In this document: in pieces, positions 45,537 to 55,444 of the stretch | Numbering within the stretch: the stretch's first letter is position 1 | How the letters are laid out: every line of letters starts with the position of its first letter | Assembly: GCF_030440575.1 (NCBI RefSeq) | Contig: NZ_CP047189.1 | Location: 1,860,001-1,924,000, forward strand | Direction: 5' to 3' | Length of the DNA: 64,000 nucleotides | From: Corynebacterium ciconiae DSM 44920 | GTDB lineage: Bacteria > Actinomycetota > Actinomycetes > Mycobacteriales > Mycobacteriaceae | Program-made: the position numbers and the translations under genes | The notes under the pieces: generated by a model | Database searches by the model: none | What the model was told of the DNA's origin: nothing | What the model saw: the letters and a program-made list of their open reading frames with translations, nothing else

Positions 45537-45774
45537 CTGGGAAGATGCCCCTGCCAGGCCCACTCTCCTCGCCCCTATCGGCGCCCTTTTTACCCCTCAC
45601 ATACTCCCCCTGCCCTTACCCCCGCCCAGCGTGATCCGGTGGCCCCATCGAGCAACAGCCGGTGCCGCTGATGCCTGAGACTGGCGGCCGCATCAACCCC
45701 ATGGTGCGGGTGTCTGCACACCACCCCCTTTTGTGAAAGCAGCGCCCACCACCGCGGGCGGTTGATTAGTCTAA

Positions 45775-46980
<1,206 letters not shown>

Positions 46981-47023
46981 CGGTTCAACTAATCCCCTCT
47001 AGCAGCGGATAAAGCAGCTAAAC

Positions 47024-47060
47024 ACGCGCACGTGAGTGATCCACCACGTGCGCGTTTTCC
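47024..47060 (+). terminator. Intrinsic terminator of serC
   Basis: Perfect 11-bp arms ACGCGCACGTG (47024-47034) and CACGTGCGCGT (47045-47055) followed by TTTCC. Confidence 0.8.
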
Positions 47061-47108
47061 ATTAAGGTTAGACGTGTTAGTTTGTCCCGACCGATGCAGG
47101 GAGCGTGC

Positions 47109-48008
47109 ATGCGCGAGCTAGAACTCAACGCAGCGGAGTCCACGAGGAACTCGCTCGTTTTTCACCTCGACGAGGAACAGGTGTTCTTGGCTGTCAGCGA
47201 CGAGCTGCGCACGCAGCTTATCGACGCCCTCTCCGCGGACGCGCCCCCACCAGCCGCTCCCGCCCCCGCCCCGGTGGCGGAGCCTGCCGAGGAGTCGGCG
47301 TCGACAAGCGTTGATCCCCGCCTGACCACCCCGCTGCGCATGCGCCCGCGGGAAATCCAGGAGCGGGTGCGTGCCGGTGCTACTGTGGCGCAACTGGCCG
47401 AGGAAAATGATGTCACCGAATCCAGGATCGAGCCCTATGCCCATCCGGTGCTGCTGGAGCGGGCCCGGATCGCGGAGATGTCGAAGCAGGCGCATCCGGT
47501 GCGCGACGACGGGCCGGCAAAGCTGACCCTGTGGGAGGTGCTGGCTACCGCCTTCGCCGCGCGCGGTCATACCGTCAGCGACGCGGTGTGGGATGCCTAC
47601 CGTGATCCCTCGGGGCAGTGGATCATCACGATCACATGGACGGTGGGCCGAAGCACAAACGTGGCCGAGTACTCCTATCTCAACCACCTGACTTCCTCGC
47701 CCACAGCGGTGGCTCGTAACCAGCTCGCCTCCGAGCTGATCAATCCGGGCTTCTCCCAGCAGTCGCGCTCGCTGAGCTCAGTAAGCGAGACCGAGGAGGA
47801 AGACGCGGATTTTGATGATCCGGCCGACTTCGCCGACGCCGAAGAACTGCGCGCCCCTGAGCGCCCCCGCGACGGCGAGGATGAGGACTTTTTGCAGCAC
47901 CCACCCGAGGGTAAGGCGCCGAAGCGGCGCCGGCGCAAGGCGACCACGCCACATTGGGAAGACGTCCTCTTGGGCGTGCGCTCGAACACGAAACGACCAA
48001 GGAGCTAA
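47109..48008 (+). CDS. sepH: Septation protein SepH
   Basis: 299-residue actinobacterial cell-division protein (DUF3071). In Streptomyces SepH binds FtsZ and promotes filament assembly; that role is known from the family. N-terminal region MRELELNAAESTRNSLVFHL and LDEEQVFLAVSDELRTQL, then the helix-turn-helix-like core RPREIQERVRAGATVAQLAE, NDVTESRIEPYAHPVL, and the DUF3071 segment VWDAYRDPSGQWIITITW. The C-terminus is acidic (SSVSETEEEDADFDDPADF) and ends in a basic RRRRK-type patch, KRRRRKATTPHWEDVLLG, a conserved tail. Start ATG 47109 after AGGGAG. The next gene follows after 6 bp. Confidence 0.9.
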   Translation: MRELELNAAESTRNSLVFHLDEEQVFLAVSDELRTQLIDALSADAPPPAAPAPAPVAEPAEESASTSVDPRLTTPLRMRPREIQERVRAGATVAQLAEENDVTESRIEPYAHPVLLERARIAEMSKQAHPVRDDGPAKLTLWEVLATAFAARGHTVSDAVWDAYRDPSGQWIITITWTVGRSTNVAEYSYLNHLTSSPTAVARNQLASELINPGFSQQSRSLSSVSETEEEDADFDDPADFADAEELRAPERPRDGEDEDFLQHPPEGKAPKRRRRKATTPHWEDVLLGVRSNTKRPRS

Positions 48009-48014
48009 GGCGCG

Positions 48015-49028
48015 ATGGAGCGGCCCGCAGTAGTGACGTTTTTCTTCGTCAACATCGATAACCCGGCTGATGTCATCGCCACCGAGCCCCGCGCGAATCG
48101 CGGCTTCGGCCGCAAATACCTCGCCCAGTTGGACCCGCGCTGGCCTATCACCCCCATCGGGCAGTTTTCTCTCAACCGCTCCACGGGTGTCTCCGAGCAC
48201 GAGTTTTATATCGCGGGCTTTCCCGGGCTATCGCTGGTGCAAACCTATATCCCCGATATTCGCAAGATCTCCGAGATCGATCCGGCGCTGCGTTCTTCGC
48301 TTCCCGCCCGCGATCTGTACGTGACCGCCTATAACCACGAGCGCGGCTACGGCGCTTTCGCCCACTGGCAGGGCGATACCCTGCTGCGGGCCTTCGCCGC
48401 CCGGCGCGACCGAGTGTATGAGGACGAGGGTATTCCGCAGCATTTCGAACTGCCCTTCTGGGCGGGTGAGCGCAGCGATAGCGTCGGCGGTATCGCCTTG
48501 CCTTTCGAGCCGATCGATCTCGTGACCGAAGCCACCAAACAGTGGGTGGGCATGTATGAGGGCGGGCCCGATGTCAACGTGGTGGGCTATGCCACCGATG
48601 GCCGGCCCGAGCCGAAGGTGGAATCCGCGCCGCCGAGTTCTCGCAGTATCGCTGATATTGTCTCCGCGGCTTCTTCCAAGCTGGGGCTGGGCGCCGTGGA
48701 TCGCGATTATGATGACTACGCGCTTGATTCCACCCGCAGCGAGGAGCACTCCCCCAGCCACGAGGTGAGCGCGGTGGTGCGCACCGGCTGGTCGTGGATG
48801 CGTAAGGCCGGCTCAAAGGTGCGCGACGCCGCGAGCACGGTGAGTGAGCAGCTATCGGAGAAGCTGCGGCACACCGACCGTCCGCGCAGTTCCACCCCGG
48901 CACAGCTGCCGCGGCCGGGCTCGAACTCTCCTACTGCCCCGCGTTCTTCTCAGCGTCCGCCGCGGCGCGAGACGCCTGAGCAGGAGGATTCAACCCCAGA
49001 TAGCCCGTTGATCGAGGACGAGTCTTAA
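48015..49028 (+). CDS. DUF6928 family protein
   Basis: 337-residue protein co-transcribed with sepH (6-bp gap). The folded N-terminal ~200 residues (AVVTFFFVNIDNPADVIATE, RGFGRKYLAQLDPRWPITPI, YVTAYNHERGYGAFAHWQGD, FELPFWAGERSDSVGGIALP) match the actinobacterial DUF6928 family, function unknown. The second half is Ser/Pro/Arg-rich, low complexity and acidic at the end, probably disordered. No signal peptide. A link to division is suggested only by the operon with sepH. Its TAA stop shares TTAA with the stop of the convergent methyltransferase gene. Confidence 0.75.
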   Translation: MERPAVVTFFFVNIDNPADVIATEPRANRGFGRKYLAQLDPRWPITPIGQFSLNRSTGVSEHEFYIAGFPGLSLVQTYIPDIRKISEIDPALRSSLPARDLYVTAYNHERGYGAFAHWQGDTLLRAFAARRDRVYEDEGIPQHFELPFWAGERSDSVGGIALPFEPIDLVTEATKQWVGMYEGGPDVNVVGYATDGRPEPKVESAPPSSRSIADIVSAASSKLGLGAVDRDYDDYALDSTRSEEHSPSHEVSAVVRTGWSWMRKAGSKVRDAASTVSEQLSEKLRHTDRPRSSTPAQLPRPGSNSPTAPRSSQRPPRRETPEQEDSTPDSPLIEDES

Positions 49029-49873
49029 GCAAGCGACCGCGCCCGCTCGTAGAGTGCCACCGCTGCGGCGGTGGCCACATTGAGGGAGTCGGTTCCTGCG
49101 GCCATGGGGATGCGGGCTCGAATATCGGTGGCGCGCATGGCGTGCTCGGTCAGCCCAGGCCCTTCGGCGCCAATGAGTAGCGCCACTTTCTCGTAGGGCT
49201 CGCCGTGTTCGTCTACCAGCGCGTCTTTAAGTAGCGCGGCCTTTGGGTTGGGGGTGAGCGAGACGATGTGGAACCCGGCCTCACGCACCTCGTCGAGGCT
49301 GCGTTGCCAGGTGGTGTATCCCCCTTCCAGATGCGCGAAGGGCAGGCGCAGCACATGGCCCATGGATACGCGCACTACTCGGCGGTAGAGCGGATCGGCG
49401 CAGCCGGCGCCGAAGAGCACCCCATCGACACCGAGGCCTGCGGCATTGCGGAAAAGGGAGCCGATATTTTCGTGATCTCCCACTCCCTCGGCAATCACGA
49501 GGGTTCGCGCCTGCTCGATCACACCCGAGACCTCTCTGGGCTCAGGGCGGTCGGCGGCGGCGAGGAGGCCCCGATGAAGATCAAACCCAGCCACATCGGC
49601 CAGGATCTCGCGGGTGGTGGAATACACGGGGATGCCGCGGCGCTCGATCTGCTCGCTCACTCCCGGCTGGGCGAGGAAGCGGGATAGCTTCGGCTCGAAG
49701 CCCACGATGGAACGCACCCTGCAGCGCGAGTGCAGCAACCTCTCGGTGACGAGGTTGCCTTCCGCGATCACCAGCCCCTTGCCGCCACGCCCATCGGGGC
49801 GACGATCGGAGGAGTTGAGATCACGGTAGTCAGCGAAGCGGGGATCGGAACTCGAATCTAGAACAATGGCCAC
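49025..49873 (-). CDS. TrmH-family (SpoU) RNA 2'-O-methyltransferase
   Basis: 282-residue SPOUT-class methyltransferase acting on rRNA or tRNA ribose. N-terminal substrate-binding domain (GLVIAEGNLVTERLLHSRCR), then the knotted catalytic domain with motif 1 VIAEGVGDHENIGSLFRNAA (N-x-G-x2-x-R), motif 2 ALLIGAEGPGLTEHAM and motif 3 IPMAAGTDSLNVATAAAVAL, all intact. Which nucleotide it modifies is unknown. Start taken as GTG 49873 (VAIVLDSSSD), 8 nt from a TAGGAT -10 box; a GTG two codons upstream is less well placed. Confidence 0.92.
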   Translation of the reverse strand: MAIVLDSSSDPRFADYRDLNSSDRRPDGRGGKGLVIAEGNLVTERLLHSRCRVRSIVGFEPKLSRFLAQPGVSEQIERRGIPVYSTTREILADVAGFDLHRGLLAAADRPEPREVSGVIEQARTLVIAEGVGDHENIGSLFRNAAGLGVDGVLFGAGCADPLYRRVVRVSMGHVLRLPFAHLEGGYTTWQRSLDEVREAGFHIVSLTPNPKAALLKDALVDEHGEPYEKVALLIGAEGPGLTEHAMRATDIRARIPMAAGTDSLNVATAAAVALYERARSLA

Positions 49874-49881
49874 GCCCACCT

Positions 49882-49887
49882 ATCCTA
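49882..49887 (-). promoter_or_regulatory. -10 box TAGGAT, leaderless methyltransferase gene
   Basis: Minus-strand TAGGAT ends 8 nt before the GTG at 49873. Confidence 0.55.
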
Positions 49888-49892
49888 GTGGG

Positions 49893-50546
49893 CTACACGC
49901 CAACGCCTTCCAGCAGCTCGCGCAGCCCAGGTATGGCCACGCTGAGACCGATGAGCACAAACACCGCCCCGGAGACCATATCGATCTGCGGGCTCAGGCC
50001 CAGCATGGCGCGGCTGACGCGGCGGGTGGAGAGCACGAAGGCGAGGGTGGTAAACCACAGCAGCGCCGAGAGGCTCACCGCGCCGATGTAGATCAAGTGC
50101 ACCCCCAGGCTGGCGCCGACGGGCAGAAATTGGCTGAGCACCGCGGCCATAAAGAGCACGATTTTGGGATTGGAGAGATTGGTGGCCAGCCCTGTGAGAT
50201 AGGCGCGGCGCACCTTCACTGGCGCCACTGCGGCCTCGGGGATGTGGGGTGAGTTCCTGCGTGCGCGCCACCCGGCGCGGGCAATGGAGGCACCCATGTA
50301 CATGAGATAGCAGCCGCCGAGCAGCTGCAGCACGCCAAGCAGATCGGGAAAACGCTGCAGCACCTGTGCCATCCCCGCCACCGTCAGCGCCGTCCAGAAG
50401 GTGGCGCCGGTGACGATACCCAGCGCTGCGGCCAGCGCCTGGTGCCGGCTGCGGCCCGCAAGGCGCACGATGAGCACGGTGTCCGGCCCTGGCGAGACCA
50501 TGCCGATGGTGTTCGCCACCAAAAAGGTCAGTAGGGGTCCAAGCAT
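49893..50546 (-). CDS. LysE/RhtB family amino acid exporter
   Basis: 217-residue, six-helix membrane protein. The N-terminal LTFLVANTIGMVSPGPDTVL carries the hallmark SPGPD of the LysE/RhtB superfamily; GIVTGATFWTALTVAGMAQV and LTGLATNLSNPKIVLFMAAV (N-L-x-N-P-K) are the other conserved blocks. Export of a basic or neutral amino acid is probable; substrate unknown. Start at ATG 50546, 8 nt from a TACACT -10 box. The -10 box overlaps the stop codon of the upstream permease gene. Confidence 0.9.
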   Translation of the reverse strand: MLGPLLTFLVANTIGMVSPGPDTVLIVRLAGRSRHQALAAALGIVTGATFWTALTVAGMAQVLQRFPDLLGVLQLLGGCYLMYMGASIARAGWRARRNSPHIPEAAVAPVKVRRAYLTGLATNLSNPKIVLFMAAVLSQFLPVGASLGVHLIYIGAVSLSALLWFTTLAFVLSTRRVSRAMLGLSPQIDMVSGAVFVLIGLSVAIPGLRELLEGVGV

Positions 50547-50552
50547 CACCGG

Positions 50553-52046
50553 CTAGTGTACAGCCGCGAGGATCGGGTCGATGGCGAAGTACACCACGAA
50601 TAGCGCAGAGATCAGCCACAGCAACCAATGCACCTGCTTGGCTTTGCCAGCGGCCACGGCCATAGCGGTGTAGGCCACAAACCCCACGCCGATGCCATTG
50701 GCGATCGAGTAGGTAAAGGGCATGGCCACGATGGTGAGGAAGGCCGGCAGGGCCACGTGGAATTCGGTGAAATCGATCTCGCGGATTTGCCCCATCATCA
50801 GCGCGCCGACGATCACCAGCACCGGTGCGGCAGCCTCAATCGGCACCACCTCATAGAGCGGGGTGAGAAACATCGCGAGCAGGAACATGATGCCGGTGAC
50901 CACGTTGGCCAGGCCAGTGCGGGCACCATCGGCGATGCCGGCGGCGGAATCGATGTAGACGGTGTTCGACGAGGAGGAGCAGCCGCCGCCCACCACGGCG
51001 CCCACACCCTCCACCACGAGGGCGCGCTTCATATCGGGCAGAGTGCCGTTTTCGTCGCTCAAGCCGGCTTGGCGACCCAGCGCCGTCATGGTGCCCATAG
51101 CGTCAAAGAAGTTCGCCAACACCAGGGTGAACACCAAAAGCGAGGCAGACAAGGCACCAATCTGAGCGAAGGCGCCGAAAAGATCCACCGCGCCCACTAG
51201 GGAGAGATCCGGGGTGGAACCGATGGATTCGGGCAGGGTGGGCACCGCCAGCGACCAACCGGTGGGGTTGGGCTCGCCGTCGACAAAGGAGGGCCCCGAG
51301 TTGGTGAAGGACTCCACGATCATCGCGATGATGGTGGTGGTGACAATACCGATGAACAGCCCGCCGCGGACATTGCGTGCCACCAGCACACCGCAGATGA
51401 TCAGGCCGAGGACGAAGACGAAGGTGGGCCACGAGGCAATCGAGCCGTCGATGCCGAGAGTCACCGGCACGGTGGTGCCTGCGGCATCGGGGATGCGACG
51501 CACGAAGCCGGCGTCGACAAGCCCAATCATGGCGATGAACATGCCAATACCCACGCCCATCGCGGCCTTGAGCGAGTGGGGAATGGCGCGGAAGACCGCG
51601 ACGCGGAAACCAGAGACAGCGAGGACAACGATGATGATGCCGTCAATCACCACCAAGCCCATGGCCTCGGGCCAGGTGAGACCTTCGGCGGAAACGAGGG
51701 TGACGGCCACCAAGGTGTTGATGCCCAGACCTGTGGCGATGCCGAAGGGGTAACGGGCGAAGACGCCGAAGGCGATGGACATCACACCGGCGGCGAGCGC
51801 CGTTACGGCAGCCACCTGCGGGATGCCGAGCGAATGCCCAGTGCGGTCTTCGATACCGCCCAAAATCAGCGGGTTCAACAGCACGATATAGGCCATGGCC
51901 AAGAAGGTGACCATGCCTGCGCGGATCTCGGTGCCCACGGTCGAACCGCGTTCAGTAATAGAGAAAAAGGAATCGAGCCTGCTCTTCGGCTCGCGGGCGG
52001 CGCGAGGCTTCTGCTCGGCGACCTCGGGATGTTGCGGGGCTGTCAT
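50553..52046 (-). CDS. NCS2 family purine/xanthine permease
   Basis: 497-residue nucleobase:cation symporter-2 protein of the AzgA/PbuG-like group (adenine, guanine, hypoxanthine). Hydrophobic throughout with about 13 helices. Family blocks: GTEIRAGMVTFLAMAYIVLL near the N-terminus, ATGLGINTLVAVTLV, LANFFDAMGTMTALGRQAGL and GGGCSSSSNTVYIDSAAGIA, the last being the substrate-binding serine-rich motif. No signal peptide. A purine-rich AAAAGGCAGG precedes ATG 52046. No purine-salvage gene is adjacent. Confidence 0.9.
   Translation of the reverse strand: MTAPQHPEVAEQKPRAAREPKSRLDSFFSITERGSTVGTEIRAGMVTFLAMAYIVLLNPLILGGIEDRTGHSLGIPQVAAVTALAAGVMSIAFGVFARYPFGIATGLGINTLVAVTLVSAEGLTWPEAMGLVVIDGIIIVVLAVSGFRVAVFRAIPHSLKAAMGVGIGMFIAMIGLVDAGFVRRIPDAAGTTVPVTLGIDGSIASWPTFVFVLGLIICGVLVARNVRGGLFIGIVTTTIIAMIVESFTNSGPSFVDGEPNPTGWSLAVPTLPESIGSTPDLSLVGAVDLFGAFAQIGALSASLLVFTLVLANFFDAMGTMTALGRQAGLSDENGTLPDMKRALVVEGVGAVVGGGCSSSSNTVYIDSAAGIADGARTGLANVVTGIMFLLAMFLTPLYEVVPIEAAAPVLVIVGALMMGQIREIDFTEFHVALPAFLTIVAMPFTYSIANGIGVGFVAYTAMAVAAGKAKQVHWLLWLISALFVVYFAIDPILAAVH
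50555..50560 (-). promoter_or_regulatory. -10 box TACACT, leaderless lysE-like gene
   Basis: Minus-strand TACACT ends 8 nt before ATG 50546 and overlaps the last base of the permease stop codon. Confidence 0.55.
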
Positions 52047-52433
52047 GGCCTGCCTTTTCTTAAAAGAGTTGCGCTTTCCGTTGGCACGGCGCCGAGGCGC
52101 GGGCTGGTGTCCTCCTGGCGGCGGCCGGCGATCAGCGGCCCGAGAGCATCACTTTCAGCGCGGAGGGGAGCACGCGTGGCGACGTGGTGTCGTGCACAGC
52201 AGCGTCGAAGGCGGAAAGGATGCACGCCGCTCTTCGACAGCCGCGTTTATGTTACTCTCAGCTACCCGCGCGGGGAGAAATAGCCGCCCACGGCGCCTGC
52301 ATCAACCAGCCCTCTCAGGGCTGCTCGCCGCGGCTCTCATGCTGGGCCCGCGGTGGGTTAAGCTACAGATACCGGTGAATATCACGCACCCGCCTCGTTC
52401 CCCCTAGTTACGCAAAGGAGCACGTCACCCGCG
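52047..52433. other. Divergent intergenic region
   Basis: 387 bp between the NCS2 permease (-) and the next gene (+). No gene, repeat or clear operator seen. Confidence 0.45.
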
Positions 52434-53123
52434 GTGTACAGGACTAGTTTTAGGCAAATCGATGGCCGCGTCCGCAATTTCGGGGAACACCTCAACCGCT
52501 TAGGTCTACACCTCAGTGAGAGCGATCGCGAGGGGATCCGCGCCCAACTCCGCGGCGCCGGGCAAGGCAGCTTCTTTCCCATCATCGAGGCCGAGCGCTC
52601 CTATTGGAACGTGCGCCTGCGCCCCGATGTGCCCACCGCAGAACGCATCTGTGTCGCCGCCCAGCTGCTGCGCGATCAGCGCCGCGCCCCCGCCAGCTAT
52701 GGGGTGGATTACCCTTGGCTCAAGCACCACCTCGACCGGGTGATCCACGCCGGCGCCGACGAGGGCCTGCTCAGCGACGGCCACGGCCGGGTCCTCCAGG
52801 GCATCTTCTCCACCATCATCGTGATCACCGGCGCCACCGCGCACATCTCCACCCATCCCAGCTCCCACGCCTCGGTACTGCGCGAGCCAGTATTGGACTA
52901 TCTCGTCTCCCTCGGCGTCGACGTGCACCCGCACGACAAAGGGCTACCGCCCTATCTTCTGGGCCGCGGCGAGGTGTGGTATGTGGACTCGCTGGCTGGG
53001 GTGCGCCAGGTGGAGCGCTGGATGGAATACGGCACCACTCGCCCGGCGCGCACACACAGCTCACCGCATATCGATGTCACCGCCGCCAATGCATGGCTGT
53101 GGGACCACGCCGACACGGTCTAG
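52434..53123 (+). CDS. Hypothetical protein, unrecognised family
   Basis: 229-residue soluble protein starting GTG 52434 (MYRTSFRQIDGRV) after AAAGGAG. Helical first half (HLNRLGLHLSESDREGIRAQ, ERICVAAQLLRDQRRAP), then a hydrophobic strand GIFSTIIVITGATAHISTHP and a mixed C-terminal part (LVSLGVDVHPHDKGLPPYLL, GEVWYVDSLAGVRQVERWM). Several His and Asp residues sit in the centre (HHLDRVIHAGADEG, HISTHPSSH) and could bind metal, but no known motif is matched. No signal peptide, no obvious partner gene. Confidence 0.7.
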   Translation: MYRTSFRQIDGRVRNFGEHLNRLGLHLSESDREGIRAQLRGAGQGSFFPIIEAERSYWNVRLRPDVPTAERICVAAQLLRDQRRAPASYGVDYPWLKHHLDRVIHAGADEGLLSDGHGRVLQGIFSTIIVITGATAHISTHPSSHASVLREPVLDYLVSLGVDVHPHDKGLPPYLLGRGEVWYVDSLAGVRQVERWMEYGTTRPARTHSSPHIDVTAANAWLWDHADTV

Positions 53124-53184
53124 CGCCAGCAGCGTCTCAGCACCGTCTCGCACCGGCGCCGTTGAGCGCCATCTCTGCAGAGCC

Positions 53185-54018
53185 TTATAGCTCGATGGGG
53201 TTTTCATCGTCATACGGCACGGCCACGGGCGCGCCCAGCTGCTCTTTGGGCGGGGTGTCCGAGTGCGCGCCGCAGCCATAGCTGGTGTGTACCACGTGCC
53301 CATCGGCGGAGTATTCGTTGGCGCACACCCCAAAGTTGCGCCCTACCTCCTCGGGTAGTTGCAGGTAGAAGGCACAGCTGCCGCATTCGTGGCTGGCTTT
53401 TTGGGCAAATTCGCTGCTCGGCCCGAAGGAGCCACGCCCCCAGCGTCGCCGCGCCTTAGATAGGCCCACCGAGGAGATCTCTCGGTGGGTCTCGCCCTGA
53501 TCGTCGGTGGTTTCCACCACTCGGGGATCGCCCTCCTCGAGCGGCAGCTGGGTTTCGGGGTCCAGATCCCCTGGCCGGATGCGCTCGGCATAGGGCACCC
53601 ATTCGGGCGCGGTGAGGGCTGTGCGCCCGGCGATGAGCGAGACATCATTCACGGTCACATGCTCCGAGCCGGGAGCGGCGGTGACACTCACATGCCACTG
53701 CCAGCCCCGGTAGCCGGGCACCTCTGCGGCGAAGCGGTGAACGGCCAGGGTGTCGTCGATAAGCTGGGCACCGATGTGCTTGCCCACCGGGCCCTCATCC
53801 ATCTCGGTGGCGGCACTGAGTGCCACGCTGCGGGCCTTCTTTGTCAACAACACGTGCGTGCCACCACGCGTTGTCGCGCTGGCGGGGCCGCTAGGGCTGG
53901 TGCTCGGAGCGCTGCCGGCGGCCACGCGGGGGCGGCGGGAACGACGGCGGCGGCGAGCGACGCTGCGGGCGGATGGGCGTGCGGATCGGGAAGGCTCTGA
54001 CTGTGTCACGGTTACCAT
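53185..54018 (-). CDS. DUF3027 domain protein
   Basis: 277-residue protein. The first ~50 residues are a basic, low-complexity tail (RSVARRRRRSRRPRVAAGSA), then the DUF3027 domain: PGYRGWQWHVSVTAAPGSEH, LTAPEWVPYAERIRPGDLDP (conserved WVP...PGDL) and a C-terminal cysteine region SHECGSCAFYLQLPEEVG ... FGVCANEYSADGH ... YGCGAHSD that could bind a metal. It is the homologue of mycobacterial Rv0883c, located near serC and rpf there too. Function unknown. Start ATG 54018; GGGG precedes it closely. Confidence 0.82.
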   Translation of the reverse strand: MVTVTQSEPSRSARPSARSVARRRRRSRRPRVAAGSAPSTSPSGPASATTRGGTHVLLTKKARSVALSAATEMDEGPVGKHIGAQLIDDTLAVHRFAAEVPGYRGWQWHVSVTAAPGSEHVTVNDVSLIAGRTALTAPEWVPYAERIRPGDLDPETQLPLEEGDPRVVETTDDQGETHREISSVGLSKARRRWGRGSFGPSSEFAQKASHECGSCAFYLQLPEEVGRNFGVCANEYSADGHVVHTSYGCGAHSDTPPKEQLGAPVAVPYDDENPIEL

Positions 54019-54047
54019 TATCCCCAACGTGGTGCAGAATACGAGGT

Positions 54048-54899
54048 ATGAGGTTTGCTTCGCTCACATCCACCCTTGTTATCGCCTGCGTGGGGGCGTG
54101 TGCGCTTGGAGGATGCGCTACCGAACAGGATGCCGCTGACTCCCCCACTCCCACCGGCAGTGAAGTCAGCGCCACCACCTCCACCGCAACGGTTCCCACC
54201 TTGGTACCGAAGGTCGTGGATTCCCGCGAGATCGAACCCACCTTCGTCCAAGGTCTGCAGGTGGTGGGTGATTCCTTCCTGCTTTCGACCGGTTTGAGGG
54301 GCGAGTCCACCATCCAATACCGGCAGCGCGAGGACTACGCACCACGGCTATCCCTGCCACTCGATGATGAGCTTTTCGGCGAGGGCGCCACCCTATCCGA
54401 CGGCTCCGTCTGGCAGCTGACGTGGAAGGCAGGCCAAGCGATCCAGCGCGATCCCGATACCCTCGCCGAACGGGCGCGCGCATCCTACGAGGGCCAAGGC
54501 TGGGGGCTCTGCGCCTTCGACGGCACCGGGCCGATGTTCCTCTCGGACGGCACCGCCACGATTCGCACCATGAGCAGCAGCGACTTCCAGCCCACCGGCT
54601 CCTTCACGGTGCGCGATACCGAGGGCCGCGAGATTCGCCGCCTCAACGAGCTGGAGTGCGCCGAATTCCGCGGAGAACCCGCCATCTACGCCAATATTTT
54701 CACCACCGACGAGATCGTGGTCTTTAGCCCCAACGACGGCACGCTCCTCGCGCTTATCGACGCCTCCTCGCTGGATTCCCACGCCCCCGCCGATCCCAAT
54801 ACCGTGCTCAATGGCATCGCCGCCGGAGACGACGGGCGTTTCTATCTCACCGGCAAGAATTGGCCGGTGCTCTACGAGGTGGAATTCAGCGAAAGCTAG
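54048..54899 (+). CDS. Glutaminyl-peptide cyclotransferase-like lipoprotein
   Basis: 283-residue exported lipoprotein. Signal peptide TLVIACVGACALGGC with a lipobox (ALGGC). The rest is the five-bladed beta-propeller of plant/bacterial glutaminyl cyclases: PTFVQGLQVVGDSFLLSTGL, FGEGATLSDGSVWQLTWKAG, ASYEGQGWGLCAFDGTGPMF, FLSDGT, LNELECAEFRGEPAIYANI and NTVLNGIAAGDDGRFYLTGK followed by WPVLYEV. These are the usual conserved blade motifs. It would form N-terminal pyroglutamate on exported peptides, but substrates are unknown. GAGG precedes ATG 54048. The DUF2771 gene starts 12 nt after its stop. Confidence 0.88.
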   Translation: MRFASLTSTLVIACVGACALGGCATEQDAADSPTPTGSEVSATTSTATVPTLVPKVVDSREIEPTFVQGLQVVGDSFLLSTGLRGESTIQYRQREDYAPRLSLPLDDELFGEGATLSDGSVWQLTWKAGQAIQRDPDTLAERARASYEGQGWGLCAFDGTGPMFLSDGTATIRTMSSSDFQPTGSFTVRDTEGREIRRLNELECAEFRGEPAIYANIFTTDEIVVFSPNDGTLLALIDASSLDSHAPADPNTVLNGIAAGDDGRFYLTGKNWPVLYEVEFSES

Positions 54900-54902
54900 A
54901 AT
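54897..54902 (+). promoter_or_regulatory. -10 box TAGAAT, leaderless DUF2771 gene
   Basis: TAGAAT begins on the TAG stop codon of the cyclase gene and ends 8 nt before ATG 54911, so the downstream gene can be read from its own leaderless promoter. Confidence 0.55.
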
Positions 54903-54910
54903 CGGTGAGC

Positions 54911-55444
54911 ATGGCTACCCGCAAACAACGTCGCGCCCAATTCCGTACCGTGCTGCTGCTCATCGTGGCGGTGATTGCCGTTCTCGGAGTGACGATGGTG
55001 GTAACGAAGGTGGTGTCTAACCGCCCCGATCCCGAGCCGGAGACGGTCACGCTCGACGCGCGAGTGAATGACACCTCGGTGGAGGTCTCGCCCTATGTGG
55101 TGGCCGAGGTCGGCGTTAAACCCGAAGAAGGCGAGGTGGCCTCCATCGATGTTGGCGCCGAGGACACGCTCTCGCTGGCTATCCCCGAGGTAGTGCACGA
55201 TCACGATTGGGCACTGTTGACCATCTACGATGATCCCGCCTACAACGACGAGCAGTATTTCACTGCCAACGAGCGCACGGATGTAGAGATCCCCGGTTCA
55301 GTTGAGAACAAAGATAAGGACTCCACCGAAAAGCCACGCCTCGTGGTCGTGGAGGTGAAGTCCGTACTCATTGGCCACAATGACGACGGGGAGGAAACCC
55401 CCTACAACGTCACCTGGTCGATTCACACCCAGCCAGAATCCTAG
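54911..55444 (+). CDS. DUF2771 family membrane-anchored protein
   Basis: 177-residue protein with a basic start (MATRKQRRAQFRT), one N-terminal helix (VLLLIVAVIAVLGVTMVVTKVV) and an extracytoplasmic beta-rich domain (VNDTSVEVSPYVVAEVGVKP, GAEDTLSLAIPEVVHDHDWA, LVVVEVKSVLIGHNDDGEE). This matches DUF2771, an actinobacterial family of unknown function. Likely anchored in the membrane facing outward. Start ATG 54911 fits the leaderless promoter. Its stop shares CTAG with the convergent cold-shock gene. Confidence 0.8.
   Translation: MATRKQRRAQFRTVLLLIVAVIAVLGVTMVVTKVVSNRPDPEPETVTLDARVNDTSVEVSPYVVAEVGVKPEEGEVASIDVGAEDTLSLAIPEVVHDHDWALLTIYDDPAYNDEQYFTANERTDVEIPGSVENKDKDSTEKPRLVVVEVKSVLIGHNDDGEETPYNVTWSIHTQPES

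Noticed and set aside
45472..45678. 68-codon open frame between gltA and serC
   Set aside because: Pro/Leu-rich, no ribosome binding site, overlaps the hairpin element; not protein-like.
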